Shown: positions 1 through 12,159 of the stretch, piece after piece
How the letters are laid out: every line of letters starts with the position of its first letter
How positions within the stretch are numbered: the first letter of the stretch is position 1
DNA from: Ochotona curzoniae
Taxonomy: Eukaryota > Chordata > Mammalia > Lagomorpha > Ochotonidae
Assembly (NCBI RefSeq): GCF_017591425.1
Contig: NW_024467119.1
Span: forward strand, 26,447,001 to 26,511,000
Length of the DNA: 64,000 nucleotides
Reading direction: 5' to 3'
Made by a program: the position numbers and the translations under genes
Notes under the pieces: generated by a model
Told to the model about the DNA's origin: nothing
What the model saw: only the letters and a program-made list of their open reading frames with translations
The model's database searches: none

Positions 1-886
1 TACGTAATGGGTGGGTCCATGAGCCCTGGGGGTGGGGGATCCGGTGGGACCTGGGCCTCCTGGTCTGGGTCCTTGAGCCTTGAGTTGCGTAGCCTAGGAC
101 CTTAGGCCTGCCTGTGTGGTGTGTGCCAAGTCTGTGAGCTCCAGGGGAGGGATGTATTGCAGGGCCTGGGTCAGGCTGGCCCGAGACACTTTGCCACTGA
201 GTAAAGCCTAGTGGCTTCCCAGTGGTGCACTGGTGGGGGCTTGGTGTGTGGGGTTGCCAGGAGTCTGGGGGATGGCACAGGTGGGGAGATGCAGGTGCCT
301 AGGGTCTCATGTCTAGGATGGGTGGTCTGACCGTGGGACTGCATGTGTCAGAACTGGACCTCCTCATTGGAAAAGGTGGAGCAATGGACAGTGGGCACAG
401 ATGTACACAGAGGACATGGCAGCCCACTGGAGCCTGAAGAGGACATCTGATACCATAACAGAGGAAGGAGGGCAGAGGGCAGAGCAAATTGGACAACTAC
501 CCCAACTCAGTGATGACAGCAAATATCTAAGCAAATGGAGACTCTAATAAGGTCAGATATGTCAGTCAGTAGACAATAGAAGGATATCCTCATCCTTGGA
601 TTGGTGAGACCAACAGCATTTGAGAACTATCGAAAAGACTTAAACAGAACCCTTGGAACATGCTCCACATCAGGGACCCTGGGTTGATACTAGGTGGCCA
701 TTCCCCAACTCTGGGTACTGAGGCAGTTGGAGGCTGGGTGTGGCTTCGCACTTTATCTCCCCCGATACAGGAAGAAGAAAAGAAAATGTAGAAACAATGG
801 TCTCACTCACTTTCCCCTAACCCTCTATCCTTCCCAACCTGATCAACTACGTAAACATCACCAAAAATAAAAATTAAAAAAGAGAA
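1..886 (+). mobile_element. L1 3' end (lagomorph-type G-rich 3' UTR), 5' part outside window
   Basis: The left part is G-rich on this strand (runs such as gggggtgggggatccggtggg). It passes into a purine-rich stretch and ends in an A-rich tail at about 863-886. The same sequence occurs in reverse orientation at 62860-64000, with shared blocks such as the Cttcctgtatc/ggggagataaag segment and a 'gaagccac.cccagcctcc' segment. That makes it an interspersed repeat with a fixed poly(A) 3' end. The G-rich 3' UTR with a short A tail fits a lagomorph LINE-1. The family assignment is from memory, and the ORF2 that should precede it lies outside the window. Confidence 0.55.
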
Positions 887-1445
887 CTTACAATATTCAT
901 TTTAAATGCACAGTACTCATGCAATTATTACAAGAATGACTAATTTGCTTTTAAGGCAAATAATGGCAGTATAATTCTAGATAAGTCACCTAAATTTAAT
1001 ACTAATATATTAGAACTGATATATATTAATACATTAGCTGTATTCCTTTACAATTCACATGTCAAAATTCTGACATTAATTTCTGCTAGCAAATCATCTA
1101 TTAGCTGTAATCAATGCCATTCAATGTCAAAGTTAACTTTTACTCACACAATTTCCACTCATGCTTATAAAGCTAGTATTAAGTGTATGCAGTTTCTATT
1201 GGAGAATAGCAAGACTTTACCTAACCAGTTTAAACAGATGACTCTTAAATCTTTGTTCTTGAGACAATGATCTCTTGAATCAAATTCAACAGATCTAAAA
1301 ACGAATCTTTCTCCAAATCAGTCACAGATTAATAGGACTAACACTATTATTAAGTTCAAAGTCCTCATTGGACTTGTCACTAACTGTTGTTTATTAACTC
1401 CTTAAAAAAAGAAAAGAAAGAAACCTCTTAATATAAAGAGAACAT
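887..1445. other. A+T-rich non-coding stretch, nothing recognised
   Basis: No open frame of note, splice-like structure or clear repeat was seen. Short TA-rich segments such as atatattaatacatta occur near 1015-1035. Confidence 0.6.
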
Positions 1446-1765
1446 TGGGCTAGCATTGTGGTTTAGGGAGTAAAGCCATTACCTGCAATGCCAGCATCTC
1501 TCATGGGTACCAGGTTCAAGTCCAAGCTGTTCCATTTCCGATTAAGCTCCCTGCTGATGGCTTAGAAAAAGCAGAAGATGGCCCAAAATCTTGGCCCCTG
1601 CACCATCATGGAAGATTCAGACGGAGTTCCAGGCTCCTGGCAATGGCCTTGCTCTGTCCTGCCTGTTGTTGCCATTTTTGTATTAAATCGTGGATTGAAG
1701 TTTTATATATTTTTTTCTCTTTCTCCTTTTCAGTAACTCTGCCTTTCAAGTAAATAAATAAATCA
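1446..1765 (+). mobile_element. CSINE (old copy)
   Basis: The tRNA-like head (gctagcattgtggtttaggg, then caggttcaagtcc as the B box) is followed by the family body (ctccctgctgatggc, aaagcagaagatggccc). It ends in caagtaaataaataaatc. Divergence from the young copies is high. Confidence 0.85.
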
Positions 1766-1781
1766 CACACACACACACATG
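1766..1781. repeat. (CA)n microsatellite at a SINE tail
   Basis: Eight CA units directly follow the A-rich tail of the preceding CSINE, a common birthplace for such repeats. Confidence 0.9.
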
Positions 1782-1921
1782 ACTTTTGTTGAGCTGTGTG
1801 GTAACTGAACAATAAATTATTCAGAACAAAGAAATTAAAATAACCAAATCTTAGGGTTATTGTATTAACTGAAATAATATTTTAGAGATACAAAGCAGGG
1901 AAGGTTTTAAAAGGAATAATG

Positions 1922-2205
1922 TTGGGCCTGGCACAATAGCCTAGTGGCTAAAGTCCTCACCTCATATGCATTGGGCTCCCGTATGGGCGCCGGTTCTAAT
2001 CTCAGCAGCCCTACTTCCCTTACAGCTCCTTGACTGTGGCCTGGGAAAGCAGTCAAGGACAGCTCAAAGCTTTGGGATCCTGCACCCATGTGGGAGACCT
2101 GGAAGAGGCTTCTGGCTCCTAGCTTCATATCAGCGCACTGGCCATTGTGGCTGCTTGGGCAGTAAACCATAGGATGGAAGATCTTTCTCTCTCTCTCCTA
2201 GCCCT
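1922..2205 (+). mobile_element. CSINE (intermediate age, 3' end truncated)
   Basis: It begins ttgggcctggcacaatagcc and has cgccggttctaatctcagcagc, an aaagcagtcaaggacagctc body and a pyrimidine-rich tctctctctct end. The usual aataaatcttt tail is missing; the match stops near tcctagcc. Confidence 0.85.
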
Positions 2206-2479
2206 AACCCTCTCCATAATTATAAGGGCTTAATGGTAGATTTACACCCAGTTAAAATTTACATGATTAAATAAAAATCAAATTTAATGGGCATCTTTTC
2301 AAAAACAGATAAAATTATTTTTAATTTTATGATTCAATTATCTGTTATACTTGAATACAATAGCAGGTCCATTGATCATTAAAGTGATCACATCCCCAAA
2401 TCCCTACTCACGTTACCCACTCCTGACTTGTGTTCCCCAGGCTACCTGTCCACATCACCTATACAGCCTCTCTTCAGTT
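2206..2479. other. Non-coding A+T-rich stretch
   Basis: No feature recognised; open frames are short and there is no splice-site pairing. Confidence 0.5.
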
Positions 2480-2852
2480 CTGAGTACCTCAGCTCCAGAC
2501 CAACCCCAGTGATTCTTAAAGTTGTATTTCTCTAATGAGCACTTGTATTTCAAATAATTCCATAGCTCTGCCATCTCACTCCACTTAGCTCTTTGATCAA
2601 GTCTTACCTCACAGAGAGGCTTTCCTTGACCACATCAATCTATAATAGCAGCATCACCTACTCGTTTTCTCTCTTATACCACGTTTCAATTATAATACTT
2701 CCTAGCATTTACAACACCTGACCTAATAGTTAACCCTTATTGACTATCTTTCATGGCAAAACACAGAACAGAGGTTGAGTGTTTTGTCAAGTGTCTAGGA
2801 CAGTTCTTGGTACATAACATGTTCTCAATAAATGTCATTGAATGGCAAAAGG
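2480..2852 (+). mobile_element. LINE-2 3' end
   Basis: Characteristic L2 landmarks occur in order: cacagagaggctttccttgacca, then tcttggtacataacatg and ttctcaataaatgtcattgaatg at the 3' end. This corresponds to the usual 'agaggccttccctgacc ... ctcaataaatatttgttgaatg' of mammalian L2, diverged as expected for an element predating eutherian radiation. Confidence 0.7.
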
Positions 2853-4025
2853 CTCAAATCTCATTTGCCTTCCTCAGCCTCACATTCACACAAAAATATT
2901 CAGTGTTGATTCTTTACAAGGCATCACACTGTAGAGACACCAGGTTGAAAGAAGCCTAGATTGTGTAAATCAGACTACTGGAATAATCTTTAAATGTCTT
3001 TAAATATTAACATTTTAGAGCCTATGACTCCAATTTTAAAATAGTTAGAACTGTTTCCTCTGGAATAGAGAATAGAAGATATGATACTTATCTTCTAGCA
3101 TTAAGACATGTGCCATTTGGAAAGAACAGTCTTTTTATGCTATTCTTAATGGAAAAAAGTGCTGAGATCAGTGAGTCAAAATTAGGTAGATTTTCAGTTC
3201 AACATATGGTCTTTGTAATAAAACAGCAGAACTGAGATAATGTCCTAAAGAGGTTATGCAGGGGGAAATACTCTTTTGTAAGGGATATTATACTTCTATA
3301 TTAGATGAGTACAGTGGCCTTAGAAGACCTCTAGCAGGTTTTCTAAGTCTAGCATTACATTGTCTATAAAATGATATTCTGAATGCAAGCCAATATATCA
3401 CTCAGTTTCTGACAAGTTGCTTCCTGCTTACTACAAGTAATAACTTAAGGTTGATAGCAAGGAATGAAAATGAACATCAAAAGAATTAATACAGACATCC
3501 TACTGAATACTAACACTTAACATTCCTGCTTGTAAAAATATAGCAGTACAGATATCAGATTGAACCATATGAAACGAATATCTGGCCACTTTCATGGTTC
3601 ATTTAAAAATAACCGGTGAGATTTTAGTGGCAGAGGCACTATATAATTTCTGTGTCTGCGCTATAAAAGAGTCAGTCATTCTTAAATATTAGAAGCCAAT
3701 TCCATAGCATATGTATTCTTTTGAGATTTTACTCAGATACAATAAAACACTGCAAGTTTCAATCAGTGGATCATGAGAGAGTTGCTCTTAAAATCAACAA
3801 CTACCTAGCGAATGAACTCCTAGAATCTCCAAAAATCAGCTGAGAGTAAATTCTGTACTAAAATATAGGTAAATATGAGATGTTGTAGTTCAGTAGCAGA
3901 TTCAAACTTGTTAGTGAATAATCTGAATCTGTATGACAACTGCTGACTTCAATTAGTAATTACATCTTGGGTAACCAGTGCAATTACATTCCTACCAGGT
4001 TTTCTCTTAATTCAAAAACCAAACA
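2853..4025. other. Unassigned non-coding region
   Basis: About 1.2 kb of A+T-rich sequence without a recognisable repeat or exon. No tandem structure was seen. Confidence 0.5.
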
Positions 4026-4300
4026 AGGGTAGACGTTAGCAGCTTAGACACTAGTTAAGACGCCCACGGCCCACATAGAAATAACCGCCTCAGCTCCTGA
4101 CTCTAGCTTCACCTTAAAGCAGACCATGGGAGGTAGCGGTGGTTTCAAGTAGTTGGGTTCCTGCCACCCACAAAGGAGACCCACGCTGAGTTTTAAGTTC
4201 CCGGCTTCAGTCTCAGAGAGAATGTGGCCACTTGAAGAGTAAATGAGCAGACGGGGACCTTTCTCTCTCTATTCCTACCTCAACTTATAGATTTAAAAAC
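4026..4300 (+). mobile_element. CSINE, very old and diverged
   Basis: The body order is preserved: 'cctgccacccacaaaggagaccca', cccggcttcag, then cacttgaagagtaaatgagcaga and a ctctctct 3' region. The head is badly eroded. It could be an older relative of the CSINE family. Confidence 0.55.
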
Positions 4301-5982
4301 TAAAACAAACAAGTATAACTTTTAGGTATGTTATTTTACAAAGCACATTTCAGACTTCTTAACTATAAATCTACATCTTTAGTGGTCTAATATTAGAGAT
4401 ATTCCCAAAAAATCCTACTGGAATTGGTAGCACTGAGATTTTTAGGTAAGTTTTACATTTTCTATTACAAGATTATCTTATGTGAATACTTGGCCAGAGC
4501 AGCATATCCTTCACATCAAGAAATGTATTCTGATGGTTTGTATTCCACTGTAAAAGTCCATTTCACATTTACCTGATAATTCCAACAGGTTTAGAGCTTA
4601 AACTGATTCATGTAATTGACCAAGCCAAAAATATTCTCACAGTAAGTGAAATCTGTAAAAGTCAAACCAAGAAATAATTGAAGTTCTCAAGGCAAAATAG
4701 ATGATTTTGGGAGTTGTCTCATCAATTTGAAAAAACAACCACATCATACTGTAGACCCTCCCCAAAAAACTATAAAAAATTGTACAGAAATTCCAAGACA
4801 GTTAAACATGGGAAACATGTCCTGATTTTGGCCAAGAGAGGATAACAGAAGAAAACAGAGGAAGTGCAGTACTAAGGGGTGAGTGTAAGAGAAGCATGCA
4901 GTGGAAATCCTGCAGAAAGGAGAGAAACGTCCAGGGGGAGTGTGAAATCACAAGCATGTGGCCATGAGCGGGGACACCACCCAATACTCCCATAGTCATG
5001 GCTGGAGGAGATGCCAGCTCCCCTGAGAGTGACGTCAGAGCAGACTGTGGCCCCCTGTACTACTGGTGATACTGCCTGAGAGAGAATATCAGGGACCACA
5101 CTGGTGGCATACCAGAGGGCAGGGTACCCACCTATTTCTGGGAAGACAAAACACGTTTATTTCTTCCCATCCTTGTCAAGGGCACCTGGTGATCAGTAGG
5201 AAGAAGGCTCGCAACACTGAGTGGATCCTTTATACCCTGTGACTGTGGAAATTCCGTGACTGCAGGACAGGGCATGGGAGTAACTGAATCTCCGGGCAAT
5301 CACTGTGTCTGGTTTGAGTCTCAGATCTCTTTGACTGCCTGGGATGGGTCATCACACAGCACTTCCTGCTCACAATGAGGGCTGTTCAGATCCTTTGTGC
5401 AGTTCATGCACATGCATGGGCAGAGGTTGTATCCACTGTGGAATAACCCCAGGCATTGATCACCTTGGATGAGAGGATGTGAGGCTGTAAGCACACAAAC
5501 GGGTGTTATTATTTTCTCCCCACTGGTGATAACAGATCTACTATGTCCAACTTGAGTGTAACCTGAATTCCTGCCCTATTCTTAAACACTAATCAGAGCT
5601 TCCTGACCCCATCCAGTAGATACTTCTAGATATTCACTGAAGAAGCAGACACTCCACTAAGCAACAGAAGCATAATTCAAAGATAACAGCCGTTAGAGAG
5701 GAGACCAACAACTGATTCAACAAATCACTAAAAATACATAAACAAATACAGAAACAAGGAAGACAATATGACTCCCTAAAGCAACATTACAATATTTCAA
5801 TATTAGAATGTAAAGATGAAAAAACAAAAAAGAAGTGCCTAAAAAAGAATGATCATAAAATTACTCAGAAATATACAGAAACAAACTGAGACAAATGACT
5901 CCATACAGGATAATAAAAATTTTGCTGAGATTGAGATATTGAAGAGAAATCAAACTGAAATATTACAAATGAGGAATTCAAT

Positions 5983-6183
5983 ATGTTGATAGAAAATACA
6001 GTGGAAAGCCTGAACAAAAGATTTGGTAACACAGAGGAAGGACCATCCAAACTAGAACACAAACCGTTGGGGAAAAAAAGAAGAGAAAGAAGAAAGAAAA
6101 AGAAGAAATTAGAAAAGCTAGAAATAGTGTTTGAGATTTATAGAATACGAACAACCAAACAGACATGTCTTGAGAGTTCCTGA
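5983..6183 (+). pseudogene. L1 ORF1-like remnant (coiled-coil/basic segment)
   Basis: A 66-codon open frame with an ESLNKRFGNTEEGPSKLE-type beginning followed by a strongly basic lysine/arginine-rich run. This resembles the ORF1 region of L1/HAL1 elements. It lies in the expected place between the 5' UTR-like and endonuclease-like portions of the surrounding L1. It stops early and lacks the RNA-binding domain, so it is a fossil. Confidence 0.5.
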
Positions 6184-6779
6184 AGGTGTGGAAAAGCAAA
6201 ATGATTAAAAGGTCTGTTCCATGAACAGCAGCACAAAGTTCCTCTAACATGGAGAAAGAAAGGGACATTCAAGCACTGGAAGCAAAGAGAACTAACAGAC
6301 ATGATCAGATACGATCTTTACCATGACCAACTTATACTAAAATTTTAACAGTAAAACAAAGATTCAAAGTTGTGCTGAAGAGAAATAGCATATTACCTTT
6401 AGAGAATCCCTAATTAGACTAACAGCTGACTTCTCATCAGAAACCACAGATGATAGGAGAGAGTGCAGACGACATAGTTCATATGTCAACCCAGAACACA
6501 GTGCCTAGTAAAGCCTCATTTATGAATGAAGGTGAAATAAGGACTTTCCAAAACAAACAGATATTGAAAGAATTTGTCACCACTTGTGTAGCCTTACAAA
6601 AGATTCTTACACACACACGTAGTGAATTAAACCACCCTTATGAATTAATGCAAAGGTAGAGAATATCCCAGAAAAAATTACAAGGGAAATTCATAATGAA
6701 CAGTAAAACATTTATGGAAAAATGGTGGAACCAAGTCATCAGTTATCAATAATACTCTTAATTATATATACGGCCTAAT

Positions 6780-7390
6780 TTATCCAATTAGAAGATACAG
6801 ACAGAAGGTCCATCTATTTGCTACTTTTAAGAAATATATCTCATCAGCAAAGATACACGCAAACTGAAAGTGAAGAATGAAAAAAACAGTCCGTAATCAC
6901 ATAAGGAAAAAGCACTCAGGTGTAAGCACTTTAACATCAGACAAAATAGAATTTAACACAAACACTGTTAAAGAGACAATGAAAGGTATTCCATAATGAT
7001 TAAAGGATTAATTCAATAAGAAGACATGACTATGGTAAATGTATATGCATCTTAGGCTGGGGCACCTGGCTACCTAAAATAGTTGTTAATGGATCTAAAA
7101 AAGGAGACATAGATTACAACACAATAGTAATGCAGGTGGGGGCGGGCTTTAGTACACCACTTTCATCAACAGACATACCAATTAGATGGAAAATCATCAA
7201 CCAACAAAGCTAATATACATTATAGACCAAATGGACCTAGATGATCTGAATATGACATCTTATTCTACAGTTGCAGAATTCACATTCATTTCAACAGTGT
7301 ATGGAACGTTCTATATTCTAACAGACCATGTACTTGGTGATAGAGCAAATCTCAGGAAATTCAAAAAACCTGAAATCACAACTTACATCT
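6780..7390 (+). pseudogene. L1 ORF2 endonuclease-region remnant
   Basis: The nucleotide order matches L1 ORF2 endonuclease: 'ttgctacttttaagaaatat', tcagcaaagatacac, a 'gacaaaatagaatttaacac' block, a 'ccaaatggacctaga' block and a 'gttgcagaattcacattc' block. Frames are broken; the longest open piece is 7186-7419, whose last codons already run into the inserted CSINE. The sequence resumes after that SINE at about 7713 with accacatggaatgaagctgg. Confidence 0.65.
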
Positions 7391-7712
7391 TTAAAAAAGA
7401 GATTAATTTATTCATTTGAAAAGCAGAGTTACATTGAGAGAGAAAAGGAAGAGAGATCTTCCATTCTGCTGGTGCACTCCTCAAATAGCCAAAATGCCCA
7501 GTTGGGCAGGTATGAAGCCAGGAGCTTCTTCTGAGTCTCCATGTGGGTTAAGCAGCCCTAACACTTGGGCCATCCTCTGCTGCTTCCCCAGGCACATTAG
7601 CAGAGCTGGAGCTGGAGCAGAAGCAGAGCAGCTGGGACTTAAACCAATGCCCCTGTGAGATGCTGCTATCGCAGGTGGTGGCTTTGCCCACTATACCACT
7701 GCACAGCTGCAC
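7391..7712 (-). mobile_element. CSINE inserted in L1 ORF2
   Basis: Reads as reverse complement: T-rich start, gagatcttccattctgctgg, 'ccaggagcttcttctgagtctcc', then 'gggacttaaaccaatgcc' (B-box side). L1 sequence is continuous across it, so it landed after the L1. Confidence 0.85.
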
Positions 7713-8674
7713 CTTCTATCATTTTGACCACATGGAATGAAGCTGGAAGTCAACAACTTACGATGCTCTAGAAAATATGAAAACACATGTGAACAGAAAA
7801 ACGAACTCCTAAATGAACAGAAGGTCATGGAAGACATAAAAAAGGAAATTTAAAAATTCCAGAAAAGAATGAAGATGATAATAAAACACTAAAACTAATG
7901 GGAGATAAAAGCAGTGTTATGAACTAAGTTTACAGTAATTACTGCTTACATCAATAAATTGAAAAGGCATCATCAAGTAAATTATTATCGGTGAATCTCA
8001 AAAACAACAAATTAAACTCAGAATTAGCAGGAGGAAAGAAACAGTTAAAATTAGAAAAGTAAAAAATTAAAATAGAAAATTATACAAAAGATCACAGTAA
8101 TGAGTGATAGTTTTCTGAAAAAATAAGTCAAATTGATAGAATTATTAGACCATTGGCTCAACTTTAAAAAAATCAAATCAATAAAAAGAAATCACAGAAA
8201 TAAAAAGAACTACCAAAATTTACTACAAAAAGCTATATTCTAAATAATTACAAACTCAGAGAAATCGGTAGATTACTGAACACACATAGTCCACTTAAAC
8301 TGAGTCATTATGACAAAACAAACCAATAACCAAGGTGCAGACTGAAATCAGTAATAAAGACCCTTCCAATGAAAAGTTCATTGATCAATTTTACCAGAAT
8401 TTTAAAGAACAAATTCCAATTGTTCTAATTATTCAAAACAATTGAAAATGAGTAAATCCTACCAAATTCTTTCAGTGAAGACCAAAATCACCTTAATTTC
8501 AAGACCAGAAAAAGATACAAAAAGGAAAGACAACTGCAGACCGTTATCTCCTCTGATGAAAATAAATGGAAAAAATCCTCAACAAAATATTTGTTAATCA
8601 AATCCAGCCAGGATTTTCAATAAAAATGGAAAAATCATATTAACAAACTGAATAATAAAAACCAAAACCTTAAA

Positions 8675-8955
8675 TGTGCCAGGATCCCACGTGGTCACCG
8701 GTTCTAATCCTAGTAGCTCTGCTTCCCATCTAGCTCCCTGCTTGTCACCTGGGAAAGCCATAGAAGATGGACCAAAGCCTTGTGACCCTGCACCTGCATG
8801 GGATACCCGGAGGAAGCTCCAGGCTCCTGGCTTTGGATCAGCTCAGCTCTGACAGCTGCGGTCACTTGGGGAGTGAATCAGTGGACAGAAGATCTTCCTC
8901 TCTGTCTCTCCTCCTCTCTGTATATCTAACTTACCAATAAATAAATCTTTAGAAA
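8675..8955 (+). mobile_element. CSINE, 5' truncated, inserted in L1
   Basis: It starts at ccaggatcccacgtggtcac and so lacks the A-box half. The body and the 'tctctgtatatctaacttaccaataaataaatctttag' type end are complete. L1 reverse-transcriptase-like sequence flanks it on both sides. Confidence 0.85.
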
Positions 8956-9012
8956 AATCTGACTATTTCAGTAGCTTCAGAGAAAGCATCTCATAAAATA
9001 CAACACTCTTTC

Positions 9013-9210
9013 ATGATAAAAACCTTAAGTAACTTGGGTGAGGAAGGAATGTTCAACACAATCAAAGCAATGTATGATAAACCCACAGCCAGTATCATAT
9101 TGAGTGGGGAAAAGCTGGAAGCATTTCCACTAAAATCTGACACCAGAAAAGACACTTCCACCACTGTTATTAAATATAATTCTAGATGTTTTAGCCAGAG
9201 ACATTAGGCA
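9013..9210 (+). pseudogene. L1 reverse-transcriptase remnant
   Basis: The open frame contains FNTIKAMYDKPTASIILSG and then GEKLEAFPLKSDTRKDT. This is the L1 ORF2 segment just after the polymerase active-site region (family form: YDKPTANIILNGEKL). It is cut by a stop and then by a CSINE, and is a dead fragment. Confidence 0.8.
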
Positions 9211-9224
9211 AGAAAGAAAAAACA

Positions 9225-9402
9225 ACTGGGGAGGGGGCGCACTGTGGCCTGGGAGGCTAAGCTTGTGCTTGTGGTGTTGGTACCCCCATATGTGTGCCAG
9301 TTCACGTCCCAGCTGCTCCACTTCTGATTTAGTTCCCTCCTAATGGCCTGGGAAAGCAGTGGAGGTGTGCCCAAGGTCTTGGGCCCCTGCACCCACATGG
9401 GC
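9225..9402 (+). mobile_element. CSINE 5' fragment
   Basis: The head (ggggcgcactgtggcctggg) and the body to 'tgggcccctgcacccacatggg' are present; the 3' third is missing. L1 resumes around 9406. Confidence 0.75.
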
Positions 9403-9655
9403 AATTAAAGCAATTAAAAGCAATTAAAGCAAAAATATAAAAATGGGATTGCATCAAGATTGCAAGCTTCAGCACTGAAAATTAAACTCTCAGTAACTCA
9501 CAGAATTGGAGAAAATATTTGCAAGTTATGCAACTGATAAATAATTGTCACAGGATGAATTACTAAAGGCCAGCACACACATGAAAAAATGTTCAGGATT
9601 GCTAGCCATTAAAAAAATAAAAAAGCACAATGAGGCTTCACCTCACATAGTGTGA

Positions 9656-10057
9656 ATGACTAACACCCCAAAACTAAAACCAACAAATGCCAGCAACGAT
9701 GTGGGGGGAAAGATGCCCTACTTCACTGTTGTTTACAATGTAATGCACAACCATTATGGAGAAAACAGCACAGAGATTTTCAGAGATCTGAAAATAGATC
9801 AACCAATTGAGCTAGCCATCTCTCTCCTGGGAATTTTTCTATACAAAATGCAATCAGCATATGAGAGGGTTATTTGTACCCTTAAGTTTAGCGAAGCTCA
9901 ATTCACTGTAGCTAAAGTATGGAGTAAACCCAGATATTCATCAACTGATGCCTGGATAAAGAAAGTGCAATACACAAACACACAATGGAGTACTATTAAG
10001 TCACAGAGAAGATTAAAAATCAGTGGGTTTTTTTTTTTTGTCACAAAGTGGATATAA
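9656..10057 (+). pseudogene. L1 ORF2 C-terminal remnant
   Basis: A 133-codon open frame with NASNDVGGKMPYFTVVYN, LAISLLGIFLYKMQSAYERV and AQFTVAKVWSKPRYSSTDAW in order. This is the conserved cysteine-poor C-terminal stretch of mammalian L1 ORF2 ('Y..SAYERVI', 'W..P..SSTD.WIKK'). The end is frameshifted within a T run (10028-10039). L1 3' UTR sequence follows to about 10345 (ttatattaataaagtcttg). Confidence 0.8.
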
Positions 10058-10372
10058 CTGGAAATTATTATGTTTAATGAAATAAGACAATTTCAAAAGG
10101 ACAAATAAGGTTTCTCTGATATGCAGCAGTTATTGTCAAATATATCAAAATGTTTAAATCACTTTGGGACATGACTGTCATTCTTAGTCCATATTTATAC
10201 TTCAGTATTAACACATTCTTCTTACTTTTGACTTGTTGAATATTATGATTAATGACAAAGTTAGCCTGTGACTAGTGTTTTAATGCATAAAATCTGTTCT
10301 CTTTATATTAATAAAGTCTTGAATAAAACATACCCCCAAAACACCCAAAACCAAAAAAGATAGTAAGAATTT

Positions 10373-10711
10373 TATTTATTTTTAATTTTTTTATTTTTAA
10401 TTTTTATTGGAAAGTCAGATATACAGAGAGGAGGAGAGACAGAGAGGAAGATCCTCCATCCCATGATTCACTCCCCAAGTGACCACAACAGCTGGTGTTG
10501 CGCCAGTCTGGAGCCAGGAACCAGGAACTTCCTCCAGGTCTCCCACGTGGGTGCAGGGTCACAAGGCTTTGGTCCATCTTCTATGGCTTTCCCAGGTGAC
10601 AAGCAGGGAGCTGGAAGGGAAGCGGGGCTACTAGTATTAGAACTGGTGCCCGTGTGGGATCTTGGCTCTTACAAGGCAAGGACTTTAGCTGCTAGGCCAT
10701 GCCGCCGGGCC
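10373..10711 (-). mobile_element. CSINE (young)
   Basis: The reverse complement of a nearly complete element. The 3' A-rich end shows as 'atttttattggaaagtcag' and the 5' end as ccgccgggccc at 10702-10712. Flanks read gatagtaagaatttt and gataataagaacttt, an imperfect target-site duplication, so the copy is moderately young. Confidence 0.92.
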
Positions 10712-10713
10712 CG

Positions 10714-11060
10714 ATAATAAGAACTTTAACATACTTGTAAATCTGTTTTGGTATTCTAAAAGATTTTGACATATACACACAGCATAAACCAAATAAATAA
10801 GAAGGCTTTAGAAAACTGTAGTGGTAGTTTTAAACAGAGCAATTTCATTAGATGAGTCAATAACAATGATTTAGAAAGGGGTTCTTTTGCTCTGTTTTTA
10901 AGTGGGGATGATTGAGAATTCTGTTTTCAGTTTGCCAATGATTTTGTCTTAATTTGTCTGCAAGTACATTTTGTATATTACAATGCAACAGAAGATGATC
11001 TAAATAACTGAAAGTGTGCCAATGAATTCTACTACTCTATTTCATACAACAAGTAAATGG
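10714..11060. other. Non-coding stretch
   Basis: Nothing recognised; A+T-rich and without a long open frame. Confidence 0.5.
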
Positions 11061-11320
11061 CTATGGAAGGCGTTCAGTCTAATGGTTAAGCTACTGTCTG
11101 GGATGCCTACACCCCATATTGGAGTGTAGTATTCAATTCCCAGCTCTGCTACCAATTGCAGCTTCATGCTGGTGCACAGGCAAGGAGACACCAGGTGATG
11201 GCTTGAGTCCTTGTGTCTCTACTCTCCAGAAGACAAACCTGAATTGAATTCCTTATGCCCAACTCAGCCGCGGCTATTCCAGGCATTTAGCTATGGAAGT
11301 TCACTCTGTCTCTCATATGT
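11061..11320 (+). mobile_element. CSINE-like, old
   Basis: The head (gttcagtctaatggttaagc, gtattcaattcccagctctgc) and the 'agcttcatgctggtgcaca' body mark a diverged tRNA-SINE. The 3' tail is eroded (attttaatgtaaatgg). Confidence 0.65.
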
Positions 11321-11409
11321 GTATTTTAATGTAAATGGTCATGGTAATTACTTCTCCTAACCATGTATCTTTGATCACCTTACTTGTAAAACAACGAGGA
11401 TTTACAACT

Positions 11410-11715
11410 GGGGCAGATATTTGACATAGTAATTAAGACTCACTTGGGATAACTATATCCCATACTGCGGTGCCTGGTTCAATCCCTGGCTCTTCCGCTT
11501 CCAATCCAGCTTCCTGAAAATGGACGGGGGTAGCAGGTGTACTCGGGACCCTGCCACCAGCACAAGAGGGAGATCCAGATGCAGACCCAAATGGAGATCT
11601 AGGTTCCTGGTTTTTGCCTGGCCCAGTCCTGGCTGTTATGCACATTTGAGAATAAACCAGCACATAGGAGATTTCTCTGTATTTTTCTCTCTTTCAGACA
11701 AAGTTAAAACAAATC
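11410..11715 (+). mobile_element. CSINE, old
   Basis: Head gggcagatatttgacatag, B box tggttcaatccctggc, then 'aatggagatctaggttcctgg' and a tttctctctttcagac 3' end. An internal purine-rich segment differs from the family body. Confidence 0.7.
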
Positions 11716-11825
11716 CAAGTCTTTCAAAATCTAGGATTTATAATACTTATAAGAATGTTCAACCTGCTAACATCCTTCCTCTATTGCCACACTCCTTCTC
11801 CCTTGCCGCACATATTTTTCAATAT

Positions 11826-11942
11826 GAAGGTACTCTGAAAAAATTCATACAGTAGAATTAAAAGATAAGCTAATTTGGTTAATTTTTTTTAATCCAAACA
11901 TTGATTTTTCCTAACATACATTTTCATGAGCTTCTTGAAGAC
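11826..11942. mobile_element. Short mariner-like MITE
   Basis: Ends ggtactctgaaaaaattcat and ttcatgagcttcttgaaga form an imperfect inverted repeat of the same type as the better copies at 59511-59637 and 53036-53772. No coding capacity. Confidence 0.5.
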
Positions 11943-12159
11943 ATGTCAGATAGTGGCCAGAAATGCCAAATATTGAATTTCAAAACAGTTAGAATATAAG
12001 CAACAACCATCCGAGCTAATCTTATAATGCCAAAATACAGTGACAGGGAAATCAGGAAATATTCTTCTTCTTAAAAAAAAAATAGGTAGGTCAGATGAAA
12101 GTCCTTATGCTTTTTCTAATTATACAGAAAAGAGTTACCTTAGCTAGCTTCCTGGCCTT

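Larger units (their letters stand above)
4740..10345 (+). mobile_element. Decayed near full-length LINE-1 carrying three nested CSINEs
   Basis: An ancient L1 that can be followed from a 5' UTR-like segment (about 4740-5560) through ORF1-like sequence (5980-6180) and ORF2 endonuclease sequence (6780-7390 and 7713-8000). It continues into damaged reverse-transcriptase sequence (8000-8650, 8956-9220 and 9406-9650) and an ORF2 C-terminal/3' end (9656-10345). Frameshifts and stops break every frame and parts of ORF2 appear deleted. CSINEs interrupt it at about 7391-7712 (-), 8675-8955 (+) and 9225-9402 (+). It cannot encode working proteins. Boundaries are approximate, especially the 5' one. Confidence 0.75.

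Noticed and set aside
9656..10057. A 133-codon frame as an independent gene
   Set aside because: The protein is the degraded C-terminus of L1 ORF2, in its proper place within a longer dead L1.
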